Below are positions 15,863 to 23,812 of a stretch of DNA of 64,000 nt, one piece after another. The stretch's first letter is position 1. Every line of letters starts with the position of its first letter. The notes beneath the pieces are model-generated. The model was given only the letters and a program-made list of their open reading frames with translations. It did no database searches and had not been told where the DNA came from. The position numbers were made by a program, and so were the translations under genes. Source of the stretch: Streptomyces sp. CB02923 (GTDB lineage Bacteria; Actinomycetota; Actinomycetes; Streptomycetales; Streptomycetaceae); contig NZ_LWKZ01000024.1 in NCBI RefSeq assembly GCF_001905005.1, positions 305,427 to 369,426 on the forward strand, read 5' to 3'.

Positions 15863-16206
15863 GGCGGGCAGCCTCCTCGACGACGTCGGTGAGCGGACCG
15901 GCTGAGCGGGCGCGGTGCGGTGCGGTGCGGGCGCCACGGGCGGACGTGACGCGTGCGGGACGTACGACGAAACGGGGCGGTACGACGGAACGACAGCGGT
16001 ACGACGGGACGGGCGCGGAACGACGGAACGCAGGCGGAACGACGAAACGACAGCGGTACGGCGCAACAGGGGCGGAACGACGGCCTCTGGCTGCGAAGTC
16101 GCTGCGGTACGGACATACGGCATGCTCGGCGCGCGGCTCGGGTGGTGTGCGGAAGCGGGCGCTTGATGGGGTGCGTGCGGTGATGCGGCGGGTGGCGCCG
16201 GTGCGG
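15863..16206. repeat. Intergenic region with imperfect 57 bp direct duplication
   Basis: This 344 bp gap separates the ROK gene from the ABC operon. Between about 15962 and 16085 the blocks GGTACGACGGAACGACAGCGG and GGAACGACGAAACGACAGCGG recur 57 bp apart, with further GGAACGACG copies around. CAGCGGTAC occurs at 15994 and again at 16051. The promoter of the ABC operon and a site for the ROK regulator are expected here; I see no certain -10/-35 pair. Confidence 0.6.
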
Positions 16207-17388
16207 TCAGGCGGGTGAGAAGAGGTGGTCGCTGATGAGGCGGGCGGCGCCGGTGACACCGGCCACCTGTCCCAGCTCCCCCAGCACGATGGGCAGGTTG
16301 TTCGTCGCCAGCGGCAGCGACTGGCGGTAGACCTGGGTGCGGATCGCGGCGAGGAGGGTGTGGCCGAGGCCGGTCACCCCGCCCCCGATCACCACCAGCC
16401 CCGGGTTGAAGAAGCTGACGAGCCCGGCGATGACCTGGCCGGTCCGGGTGCCGCCGGACCGGATCAGGTCCAGCGCGACGGGGTCCCCGGCGGCGGCAGC
16501 GGCGGCCACGTCGGGCGCGCCGAGGGAGCCGGCCGCCGCCAGCCGTGCCGCCAGCTCCGGCGAGGTGCCCCCGCGCGCGGCGGTCTCCGCGTCGCGCGCG
16601 AGGGAGGCGCCGCCGAAGTAGGCCTCCAGGCAGCCGCGGTTGCCGCAGGCGCAGGGGCGGCCGTCCGGTTCGACCTGGATGTGGCCGATGTCGCCGGCGC
16701 TGCCCGTCGTACCGCGGTAGACCTCGCCGCCCACGACGATGCCGCAGCCGATGCCCGTACCGATCTTGACGAAGAGGAAGTCCTGGACGGTGCGGGCGAC
16801 GCCCGCGTGCTGCTCCCCGACCGCCATCAGGTTGACGTCGTTGTCGACCATGACGGGGCAGCCCAGTTCCTGGCTGAGCGCCTCCCGTACGGGAAAGCCG
16901 TCCCAGCCCGGCATGATCGGCGGCGCGACCGGCACGCCTTCGGGGAAGCGGACCGGCCCCGGCACGCCGATGCCCGCGCCGTCGAACCCTTCGGCCACCC
17001 CGCTCGCCTTCAGCTTGCCCGCCAGTGCGAGGGCCTGCTCGAAGACGGCGACCGGCCCCTCGCGGACGTCCATGGGCTGGGTCAGGTGGCCCAGCACCTC
17101 CAGTTCGGCGTTGGTGACGGCCACGTCGACCGAGGTGGCGCCGATGTCGATGCCCAGGAAGCGCAGCGCGGGCGCGAGACGGACGTTGTGCGAGCGGCGG
17201 CCGCCGCGGGAGGCGGCGAGGCCGTCGGCGACGACCAGCCCGGTCTCCAGTAGCCGGTCCACCTCCACCGCCAGTTTGGAGCGCGAGAGGTCGACCCGGT
17301 CGCCGAGCTGGGCTCGGGAGTTGGGGCCGTGGTCGCGGAGCAGGCGGAGGAGCCGCGCCTGGTGCGCGTTGGCCGGCCTCGCCGTCAT
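16207..17388 (-). CDS. ROK-family transcriptional regulator/sugar kinase
   Basis: About 393 residues from the ATG at 17388 (MTARPANAHQARLLRLL); a GTG three codons earlier is an alternative. Residues 1-75 form a winged helix-turn-helix (LGDRVDLSRSKLAVEVDRLLE). The ROK domain follows, with FLGIDIGATSVDVAV, GIGVPGPVRFPEG, MVDNDVNLMAVGE, KIGTGIGCGIVV and the zinc motif CACGNRGCLEAY. Such regulators bind a sugar and release the operator of the adjacent transporter genes. The ABC sugar operon lies 344 bp downstream on the same strand. Confidence 0.88.
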   Translation of the reverse strand: MTARPANAHQARLLRLLRDHGPNSRAQLGDRVDLSRSKLAVEVDRLLETGLVVADGLAASRGGRRSHNVRLAPALRFLGIDIGATSVDVAVTNAELEVLGHLTQPMDVREGPVAVFEQALALAGKLKASGVAEGFDGAGIGVPGPVRFPEGVPVAPPIMPGWDGFPVREALSQELGCPVMVDNDVNLMAVGEQHAGVARTVQDFLFVKIGTGIGCGIVVGGEVYRGTTGSAGDIGHIQVEPDGRPCACGNRGCLEAYFGGASLARDAETAARGGTSPELAARLAAAGSLGAPDVAAAAAAGDPVALDLIRSGGTRTGQVIAGLVSFFNPGLVVIGGGVTGLGHTLLAAIRTQVYRQSLPLATNNLPIVLGELGQVAGVTGAARLISDHLFSPA

Positions 17389-17696
17389 CCGCCTCACGCC
17401 ACCCCTCCAGCCGTCGTCGGCCGTACGTGGTCCGGCACCGAGCGGCGCCGGGGCTTTCGAAGGGAACGTAGCAGCGCTTGTCCGGGCGGGGAAGAAGTTC
17501 GGACCGGATCCGTACCGACTTTCTCCTGTACGAGGACAAAGCCTTCGGGCAGGCATCCGGCGGCAAGCATCCAGCGGCAGACGTCCGGCCGCAGGCATCC
17601 AGCCGCAGGCATCCAGCGACAGGCATCCAGCGACAGGCATCCAGTGACAGGCATCCGGCCGCAGGCATCCAGCGGCGGTCCGGAGAGAATGGGCCG
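17389..17696. promoter_or_regulatory. Divergent promoter region between ROK and SARP regulators
   Basis: This 308 bp region holds the promoters of two regulators read in opposite directions. From 17550 to 17675 it is filled by a 14 bp repeat array (separate entry). The remainder (17400-17549) has a segment GGGGAAGAAGTTCGGACCGG with lower GC. The SARP start has GGAGAG at 17682-17687, about nine bases before its GTG. Confidence 0.6.
17550..17675. repeat. Nine direct 14 bp repeats (iteron-like array)
   Basis: Nine consecutive 14 bp units start at 17550, 17564, 17578, 17592, 17606, 17620, 17634, 17648 and 17662. The consensus is CAGGCATCCAGCGA, with the last three bases varying most; units at 17606 and 17620 are identical. 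The array ends 21 bp before the SARP start codon and directly upstream of its ribosome-binding site. It could be a multi-site operator or a minisatellite. Confidence 0.95.
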
Positions 17697-20600
17697 GTGA
17701 ACTACCGCTACCGCGTGCTCGGCGCCGTACAGGCGCGCCGCCCCGACGGCACCGAAGTGCCTCTGAAGGGGGCTCGACTGCGTGCCCTGCTGGTGGCGCT
17801 CGCGGCGGGCGGCGGGCGGCCGGTGCCCGCGGCTCAGCTGATCGCCCAGGTGTGGGGCGAGGGCGAGGAGCCGCCCGCGGACGCCTCGGCCGCGCTCCAG
17901 GCGCTGGTCGGCCGCCTGCGCCGGGCGCTCGGCGGCCCGGCGGTCACTTCGTCGCCCGGTGGCTACGGACTGGCGGCCGGACCGGACGCCGTCGACCTCT
18001 TCCGCTTCGAACGGCTGGCGGCCGAGGGGACGGCCGCTCTGCGCGCGGGCGACCCCGCGACCGCGGCCCGCCTGCTGGACGAGGCCCTCGCACTCTGGCA
18101 GGGTCCCGCGCTCGCCGACCTGCCGGGGCGGGACGGCGACCCGCTCGCCGTACGGGCCGAACGGCGGCACGGCGAAGCACGCCGTACCCGGCTGGCGGCC
18201 GAGGTGGCGGCGGGCCGGGCAGCGGACGCACTGGCCGAGCTGGCGTCGCTGGCCGCGGCGGAGCCCCTGGACGAGCCCCTGCAAGCGCTGCACGTCCGGG
18301 CGCTGTGGGCGGCGGGGCGGCAGGCCGAGGCGTTGCAGGCGTACGAGGAGGTACGGGCCGGGCTCGCCGATCGGCTGGGCACGGACCCCGGCACCGAACT
18401 GCGCGCCCTCCACGCGCACCTGCTGGCCGGGACAGCGGAACCGTCCACGGCACCGGTCCCCGCCGCGTCCGCACCGCCCGGGAACCTTCGCGCCCGCATC
18501 ACCTCTTTCGTGGGCCGGTCCACCGAACTCGCGGCCCTCACAGCGGAGTTGTCCGCGCAACGCCTCGTGACGCTGCTGGGCACCGGCGGCGTCGGAAAAA
18601 CCCGGCTGGCCCTGGAGGCCGCGGACAACGCCCGCGCACAGGTCAGGCAGAGCGGACAGGTCGGCCAGAGCCAGCAGGCCGGGCAGAGCTGGCAGGCCGG
18701 GCAGAGCCAGCAGACCGGCCAAAGCGAGCAGGTCAGACAAAGCCAGCAGGCCGGGCAGAGCGGGCAGTGGCCCGACGGCGTCTGGGTCGCCGAGCTGGCC
18801 CCCGTACGGGGCGATGAGAACGTGACGGAAGCCGTGCTGACGGCGCTCGGCGGGCGTACGACACAGGTGCGGGGGCCCGGCGCCGATGAACTGCGCACCG
18901 CCGAAGGCCCCGCCACTTCCCTCGGCCGGCTCGTGGAGCACTGCGGGCAGCGGCGGATGCTGCTGGTGCTCGACAACTGCGAGCACGTGATCGGCGCGGC
19001 GGCGGAGCTGGCGCACACCGTACTGGCCCGCTGTCCGGGTGTGACGGTACTGGCCACCAGCCGCGAACCGCTCGGCGTCCCCGGCGAGTCCGTACACCCC
19101 GTCGAGCCGCTGCCGACGCAGGCCGCCCTCAGGCTGCTGGCCGAGCGGGGCGCCGCCGCGCGTCCCGGGTTCCGTACGGAGGACGACCCGGCAGCGTGCG
19201 CGGAGATCTGCCGCAGGCTCGACGGGCTGCCGCTCGCCGTCGAGCTGGCGGCGGCACGGCTGCGGGCACTGACCCCACGGCAGATCGCGGACCGGCTGGA
19301 CGACCGGTTCCGGCTCCTGAACGGCGGCAGCCGGACGGCGCTGCCCCGCCAGCAGACACTGCGCGCGGTGGTGGACTGGTCCTGGGACCTGCTCACGGCG
19401 GACGAGCGCGCGGTGCTGCGCCGGCTGTCCGTGTTCTCCGGCGGCTGCGAGGCGGCGGAGGCGGAGAGCGTGTGCGCCGTCCCGGCACCGGCCGACAGCC
19501 CCCGTACCCCCGCCGACGTCCTGGACGTCCTCGCCTCCCTCGTCGACAAGTCCCTGGTCACCGCGGCCCCGGAGAGCCCGCGCGGGATGCGCTACCGGCT
19601 GCTCGAAACGGTCGCCGAGTACGCCGGGGAGCGGCTGACGGACTCCGGGGAGCGGGCGGCCGTGGAGCTGCGGCACCTGACGGCGTACCGGGAGCTGGCC
19701 CGTACCGGCGAGCCCGGACTGCGCGGACCGCGACAGGCGCAGTGGCTGGAACGCCTGGAGACCGAGCACGACAACGTACGGTCCGCGCTGCGCACGGCGG
19801 TCGGCCGGGCGGAAGAGCAGGAAGGGCTGTGCCTGGCGCTGTCCATGAGCTGGTTCTGGCAGCTGCGCAACCATCAGGCGGACGCCCGGCACTGGTCCGT
19901 AGCCGTCGCGGGCCTCGGCCCCGACCCCTTCGCGGCCCCCGTACGGCCCGCCGAACCGTTGGCGGAGCGGTGCACGGCGGCCCCGCTGCCCTGGGCCGGG
20001 GAGCGGCTGCGCGAAGCCCGGCGCGGGGTACGGCTGCTGGTGCTGGCGAGCGACGAGGCGGGGCCGTCCGGCCCGGTGCGCCCTGAGTCGGTGGTGGCCG
20101 CGTACCGTACGGGGCTGCCGCAGACCGTGCGGCAGCCGGGCGTCATGTGGTTCTTCGCCCGGCTGATGACCGGAGACTTCGCCGGGCTCGACGAGGCCGT
20201 CGACGCCGTGGTGCACCACTGCCGGGAACTGGGTGACGGCTGGGACCTGGGCCTGGCGCTGCTGCTGCGCACCAAGCTGCTCGACAGCCGGCCCGCCAGG
20301 CTGGACCGGTCCGCGCGTGACGCACAGGAGGCGCTGGAACTGTTCGAGGCCGCCGGGGACCTGTGGGGCATCGCCGAGTCCCTGTCCGCGCGCGGCGGAA
20401 CGTACGAGCAGCGCGGGCAGTACGCACTGGCGGACGCGGACTTCGAGCGCGCCATGCATACGTCTGCGCGGATCGGCGCGCACGCGCAGGTACCGGAGTT
20501 CAAGGCGAGGCTGGCGGCCGTACGGCTGGAAGGTACGTACGGCACGGACGAGCGCGGAGACGACGAGGCCGCGGCGGGCGGCTCACCCCTCTCTCTCCGG

Positions 20601-21179
20601 GTGCAGGAGGCCGAGCAGCTGCTGCTGGAGGCCGTGGCGCAGTCCCGGCCCTCCTCCGGCGAGACGCTGAGCACGGCGCGGCTGCTGCTGGCCCGCCACT
20701 ACGGGCGGACCGGGCGCACCGGTCTCGCCCGGGAGCAGCTGCACGAAGCTCAGCAGGCGTTCACCACCAGCACGCCGGCCCTCTTCACGGGCCTGGTGAC
20801 AGGCCTCCACGGCTGGCTGGACTGCCTTGACGGGGACTTCCCGGGCGCCCGGAAACACGCTCGCCGGGCCGTCCGGCAGCTCGACAGCCTCGCCCATCTG
20901 GTGGCTCCGTACCTGATCGCCCACCAGTTCCTCGCCGCGGCCTGGGCGATGGCCCACCTGGGGGCGGCCGAGGAGGGGGCGCGCCTGCTGGGGGCGTACG
21001 ACCGGCATGCGCCCTCGTCCGAGGGCTTCGGCCTCCAGCCGCTGCCACCCGCGGCCGAGGCCCTGGTACGGCGGCGGGCCGAGGCGGCACTGCGGGCGGT
21101 GCTGGCGGCGGACGCGTACGAGAGCGCGCACGCCGGGGGCCGCGGCCTCTCGGTGCGCGAGGCCGCCGCCCTCATCTGA
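17697..21179 (+). CDS. AfsR/SARP-type regulator: BTAD + NB-ARC + TPR-like C-terminus
   Basis: 1160 residues from the GTG at 17697. Residues 1-95 are an OmpR-like winged helix, followed by the bacterial transcriptional activation (BTAD) domain to ~245 (FRFERLAAEGTAALRAGDPATAARLL). A STAND/NB-ARC ATPase follows with Walker A LGTGGVGKTRLAL (~300) and Walker B MLLVLDNCEHVI (~430). The C-terminal half is helical and repeat-like, as in TPR regions. Proteins of this type activate secondary metabolite or stress genes. An insertion of seven six-residue units (QxxQSx) sits just after Walker A. Neighbouring sugar and iron genes are possible targets, but this is not shown. Confidence 0.9.
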   Translation: MNYRYRVLGAVQARRPDGTEVPLKGARLRALLVALAAGGGRPVPAAQLIAQVWGEGEEPPADASAALQALVGRLRRALGGPAVTSSPGGYGLAAGPDAVDLFRFERLAAEGTAALRAGDPATAARLLDEALALWQGPALADLPGRDGDPLAVRAERRHGEARRTRLAAEVAAGRAADALAELASLAAAEPLDEPLQALHVRALWAAGRQAEALQAYEEVRAGLADRLGTDPGTELRALHAHLLAGTAEPSTAPVPAASAPPGNLRARITSFVGRSTELAALTAELSAQRLVTLLGTGGVGKTRLALEAADNARAQVRQSGQVGQSQQAGQSWQAGQSQQTGQSEQVRQSQQAGQSGQWPDGVWVAELAPVRGDENVTEAVLTALGGRTTQVRGPGADELRTAEGPATSLGRLVEHCGQRRMLLVLDNCEHVIGAAAELAHTVLARCPGVTVLATSREPLGVPGESVHPVEPLPTQAALRLLAERGAAARPGFRTEDDPAACAEICRRLDGLPLAVELAAARLRALTPRQIADRLDDRFRLLNGGSRTALPRQQTLRAVVDWSWDLLTADERAVLRRLSVFSGGCEAAEAESVCAVPAPADSPRTPADVLDVLASLVDKSLVTAAPESPRGMRYRLLETVAEYAGERLTDSGERAAVELRHLTAYRELARTGEPGLRGPRQAQWLERLETEHDNVRSALRTAVGRAEEQEGLCLALSMSWFWQLRNHQADARHWSVAVAGLGPDPFAAPVRPAEPLAERCTAAPLPWAGERLREARRGVRLLVLASDEAGPSGPVRPESVVAAYRTGLPQTVRQPGVMWFFARLMTGDFAGLDEAVDAVVHHCRELGDGWDLGLALLLRTKLLDSRPARLDRSARDAQEALELFEAAGDLWGIAESLSARGGTYEQRGQYALADADFERAMHTSARIGAHAQVPEFKARLAAVRLEGTYGTDERGDDEAAAGGSPLSLRVQEAEQLLLEAVAQSRPSSGETLSTARLLLARHYGRTGRTGLAREQLHEAQQAFTTSTPALFTGLVTGLHGWLDCLDGDFPGARKHARRAVRQLDSLAHLVAPYLIAHQFLAAAWAMAHLGAAEEGARLLGAYDRHAPSSEGFGLQPLPPAAEALVRRRAEAALRAVLAADAYESAHAGGRGLSVREAAALI
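18639..18764 (+). repeat. 18 bp x 7 in-frame repeat inside the SARP NB-ARC domain
   Basis: Seven 18 bp units encode hexapeptides of the type Gln-(Ala/Val/Thr)-(Gly/Arg)-Gln-Ser-X. The insertion begins about 12 residues after the Walker A lysine, in a place where related NB-ARC proteins have a short loop. Confidence 0.9.
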
Positions 21180-21290
21180 CCGGTACCCGCCTCAGCGCCC
21201 CTCATCTGACCGGTACACCTCACCACCCATCAACTGACCGGTCCGCCTCGCCGCCCATCAACTGACCGGTATCCGCCTCACCGCCCCTCG
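21171..21290. repeat. Four 28-30 bp tandem repeats covering a convergent gene junction
   Basis: CTGACCGGT recurs with its TGA at 21177, 21207, 21235 and 21263, each copy followed by CCGCCTCA-like sequence. The first copy contains the TGA stop of the SARP gene; the last contains the stop (TCA on this strand, 21278) of the convergent siderophore-interacting protein. The array therefore looks like repeated duplication of the stop-to-stop junction. Confidence 0.85.
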
Positions 21291-22252
21291 GCCAGCCGTT
21301 CCCGGGCCTCCGCCAGGTCCTCCTCCGTCGGCGCGTCGTCCTGGGACAGGGAGCGGCGCCAGTAGCCGGTGAAGTCGATGGCCCGCTTGTCCAGGCCCCG
21401 GTCGTCGACCAAGTGCCGGCGCAACGCGCGCACCGCGCCCGCTTCCCCGGCCAGCCAGGCGAAGACCGACCCGGCGGGGAAACGGGCCCCGCGCACCGCG
21501 TCGACGAGCAGCTCGCCGGGCCGGGCCCGGTCCGGTCCGCGGTGCAGCCAGTGCACGGTCAGGTCACCGCGGGTGTCGAAGGTCTGCTCCTCCGCCGCGT
21601 CCGCGACCTCGATGTACGCCACCGCGCGGGCCCCCGCCGGCAGCCACTCGGCGAGGGTGCCGATGGCCGGGAGCGCGGTCTCGTCCCCGGCGAGCAGCGT
21701 CCAGTCGGCCGCGTCGAGGGGGACGGGGCGGGCGAAGTACGCCGAGGGGCCGAACATGCCGAGCGTGTCCCCGGGCGCGGCGGCGCGGGCCCAGCGGGTC
21801 GCCGGGCCGCCACTCGCCGGGGCCGTACCGTGCAGGACGAAGTCGATGTCGATCGTGCCGTCCGCTGGGTGGTGCGCGCGGACGGTGTAGCTGCGCATCC
21901 ACGGCCGTTCGTCCTCGGGGATCGCCTGGAACGCCTGGTACCACCGCATCAGGTCGCCGTCGGCGGACGGCTCCGGGAGGCGCGGGGCGCTCCGCCCGTG
22001 CCGGGGGAAGTACAGCTTCACCTGCTGGTCCGGCGCGTCGAGGCGGAATCCGGCGAGGCCGGGGCCGCCGAAGGTGACGCGGACCATGTGCGGTGAGAGC
22101 CGCCGGACCGCGGTGGTTCGGATGTACCGGACCGGCAGGGGGGCCGGCTCGGGGGTCGGCTGGGGTGTCGGGGCGGAGGTCTGCGCGGATGTCGGCTGAG
22201 ATGTCTGCTCGGGGGTCTGCTCGGGTGCCGACTGGGATGTCTGCTGCTGCAT
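21278..22252 (-). CDS. Siderophore-interacting protein (FAD/NAD(P)H ferric-siderophore reductase)
   Basis: 324 residues from the ATG at 22252, with GGAGACGCG just upstream. The first ~35 residues are a Gln/Thr/Pro/Ser linker. The FAD domain is shown by RRLSPHMVRVTFGGPGLAGF and the flavin-binding RSYTVRAHHP (R-x-Y-[TS]). The NAD(P)H domain is shown by LLAGDETALPAIGTLAEWLP and the C-terminal GYWRRSLSQDD. The family reduces iron in imported ferric siderophores in the cytoplasm. It is divergent from a secreted HtaA-like gene, across a region with two perfect inverted repeats. Confidence 0.9.
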   Translation of the reverse strand: MQQQTSQSAPEQTPEQTSQPTSAQTSAPTPQPTPEPAPLPVRYIRTTAVRRLSPHMVRVTFGGPGLAGFRLDAPDQQVKLYFPRHGRSAPRLPEPSADGDLMRWYQAFQAIPEDERPWMRSYTVRAHHPADGTIDIDFVLHGTAPASGGPATRWARAAAPGDTLGMFGPSAYFARPVPLDAADWTLLAGDETALPAIGTLAEWLPAGARAVAYIEVADAAEEQTFDTRGDLTVHWLHRGPDRARPGELLVDAVRGARFPAGSVFAWLAGEAGAVRALRRHLVDDRGLDKRAIDFTGYWRRSLSQDDAPTEEDLAEARERLAEGR

Positions 22253-22654
22253 CGCGTCTCCTGGGACCGGCCACCGGCCGACTACGGCGGTGGCGCGAGG
22301 GACGCACAGCGCGCGCAGGGCCCCGGCGCGCGCTGTGCGGGACAGTGACACGACCGTCGCAGCCGCCTCCTACACGCCGCCTACATCCCGCCTGCATCCC
22401 ACTTGCACAGCCATACCCGCAGCTGAGCCCGGTCCGCCGTCCGCGCGCGCTGCGCACACACGATCCGCCGTACGCCCGCTCCGCTCGCGCGGGGCCGGTC
22501 GCTGCCGCGGCCCAGCTATCCGGGTGATTCGCCCGCGCGGCCGTAACAGCAGACGCTCCACCGTCAATACGTCTGCTGACAGGAAGAGCCCGCACCGGCC
22601 GCGGCCGGTGCCGCCGGCCGCGGCCGGTCCCGCACGAGAACGGATCACCACACC
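22253..22654. promoter_or_regulatory. Divergent intergenic region with two perfect inverted repeats
   Basis: The 402 bp gap holds a 13 bp perfect inverted repeat at 22304-22316/22326-22338 (loop 9; GCACAGCGCGCGC arm) and a 9 bp perfect repeat at 22547-22555/22570-22578 (loop 14; CAGCAGACG arm). A GC palindrome GCACCGGCCGCGGCCGGTGC lies near 22591-22610. The first hairpin is about 52 bases before the siderophore-interacting start and could be in its leader RNA. The second and the palindrome lie upstream of the secreted protein. Confidence 0.7.
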
Positions 22655-23788
22655 ATGCCCCTGCCCACGGACCGCTGCCGTCTGCTCCCCGTCGCCTCGG
22701 CGAGCGCCCTGGCCCTCGCCGCCGCACTGGGCGCCGGAGCCGCCCTCGCCGCCTCCCCCGCGACCGCCTCCGGGCGCGCGCACACCACCGCGCCGCAGGA
22801 CCCCCGCGAATCGACGGTGCGGGTGGGGACCGGCACCGCCGACTTCTGCCTCACCCCCGACGCCACCCGCGCGCTCACCAAGGCCGGAATCCGCCTCACC
22901 GCGGTCGCCCCGGCGAAGCTCACCGGCCCGGCCGGGCGCCGGTGCGTGTCCGCGCCGATCTCGGGCGGCGCGTTCAACACCCGCTTCACCTCCGGGCACC
23001 TCGCCTTCGGGGGCGGCTTCGACTTCGTACGCAAGGACAAGCGCCACCTGAGGGTCGACGCGCTGCGGGGCGAACTCGCCACCTCGCGCCTCACCGCGAA
23101 CGTGGGCGGCTCCAAGGCGCGCCGGGCCGACTTCCTGGCGTTCCGCGTGGACCCGAACCGGATCAAGATGGGCGGTGGGCAGGTACGGGCCCGGATGTCC
23201 TTCACCCTCACCGAGCGCGGCGCCGCCGCCTTCCGCGGCACCTTCCAAGGGCGCTCGCCGCTCGCCGCGGGCCAGCGGGTGTTCGACGGGGACGGCACGG
23301 CACGGCTCGCCAACCAGGCAGCCGGCAGCACGTCACCCGGTACCGGCACCGCGCAGAAGCAGACCCCGGCCACCGCACAGAAGCAGCCCCCGGCCACCAC
23401 AGAGAAGCAGACCCCCGGAACCCCGACCCCTCAGAAGCAGAACCCGGGCACCCCCAAGAAGCAGACCCAGGGCACCCCCCAGAAGCAGACTCCGACCACC
23501 GCTCAGAAGCAGCCCCAGGGCACCGCTCAGAAGCAGACTCCGGGCACCCCCCAGAAGCAGACCCCCACCACCACGCACAACCAGCGCCCCACCACCACTC
23601 AAGCCCAGCAGCCCACCACCGCTCAGGGCCAGCGCCCCACCACCACGCACAACCAGCGCCCCACCACCACTCAAGGCGAGACGCCTGCCGTCACCACCCG
23701 CCCCGTGAATGACCCCGCAGTCGACCCCGCGGTCGACCCGGTGAACGACGTGGCGATGAGCCCGTTGAACGCGGTGGCGGCCGACTGA
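22655..23788 (+). CDS. Secreted HtaA-like protein with Gln/Thr/Pro repeat tail
   Basis: 377 residues. A signal peptide covers residues ~1-40 (LALAAALGAGAALAASPATA). Residues ~55-225 resemble the layout of HtaA-type domains: GGAFNTRFTSGHLAFGGGF, an LRVDALRGELATSRLTANV block, ADFLAFRVDP and FTLTERGAAAF. HtaA domains of actinobacteria bind haem. The similarity here is by pattern only and is weak. Residues ~230-345 are repeats of Gln-Lys-Gln-Thr-Pro-x-Thr and Asn-Gln-Arg-Pro-Thr-Thr-Thr. There is no sortase motif or C-terminal membrane helix, so it is probably released. The divergent neighbour is a ferric-siderophore reductase, which supports an iron role. Confidence 0.6.
   Translation: MPLPTDRCRLLPVASASALALAAALGAGAALAASPATASGRAHTTAPQDPRESTVRVGTGTADFCLTPDATRALTKAGIRLTAVAPAKLTGPAGRRCVSAPISGGAFNTRFTSGHLAFGGGFDFVRKDKRHLRVDALRGELATSRLTANVGGSKARRADFLAFRVDPNRIKMGGGQVRARMSFTLTERGAAAFRGTFQGRSPLAAGQRVFDGDGTARLANQAAGSTSPGTGTAQKQTPATAQKQPPATTEKQTPGTPTPQKQNPGTPKKQTQGTPQKQTPTTAQKQPQGTAQKQTPGTPQKQTPTTTHNQRPTTTQAQQPTTAQGQRPTTTHNQRPTTTQGETPAVTTRPVNDPAVDPAVDPVNDVAMSPLNAVAAD
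23351..23685 (+). repeat. In-frame Gln-rich repeat tail
   Basis: About fifteen imperfect 21-24 bp units (CAGAAGCAGACCCC-type, later CACAACCAGCGCCCC-type) encode the linker-like C-terminus of the HtaA-like protein. Confidence 0.85.
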
Positions 23789-23812
23789 GTCCGCGGTCCG
23801 CGCCGCGCGGCG

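Noticed and set aside
16207..17640. Longer ROK protein starting at 17640
   Set aside because: The extra residues come from translating the 14 bp repeat array. The helix-turn-helix begins just after the ATG at 17388.
14027..17668. A 1213-residue version of the ABC ATPase with a long N-terminal extension
   Set aside because: The extra sequence reads through the ROK gene and the 57 bp repeats in another frame. ATG 15862 gives the normal family N-terminus.
17550..17675. CRISPR array
   Set aside because: The 14 bp units are directly adjacent with no spacers, and there are no cas genes.
17550..17675. Plasmid or phage replication origin iterons
   Set aside because: No replication initiator gene, no AT-rich unwinding region and ordinary chromosomal genes on both sides.
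22591..22625. GC-rich palindromes near 22600 as a terminator
   Set aside because: They lie just upstream of a plus-strand start codon and downstream of no gene; they are more likely leader or promoter sequence.
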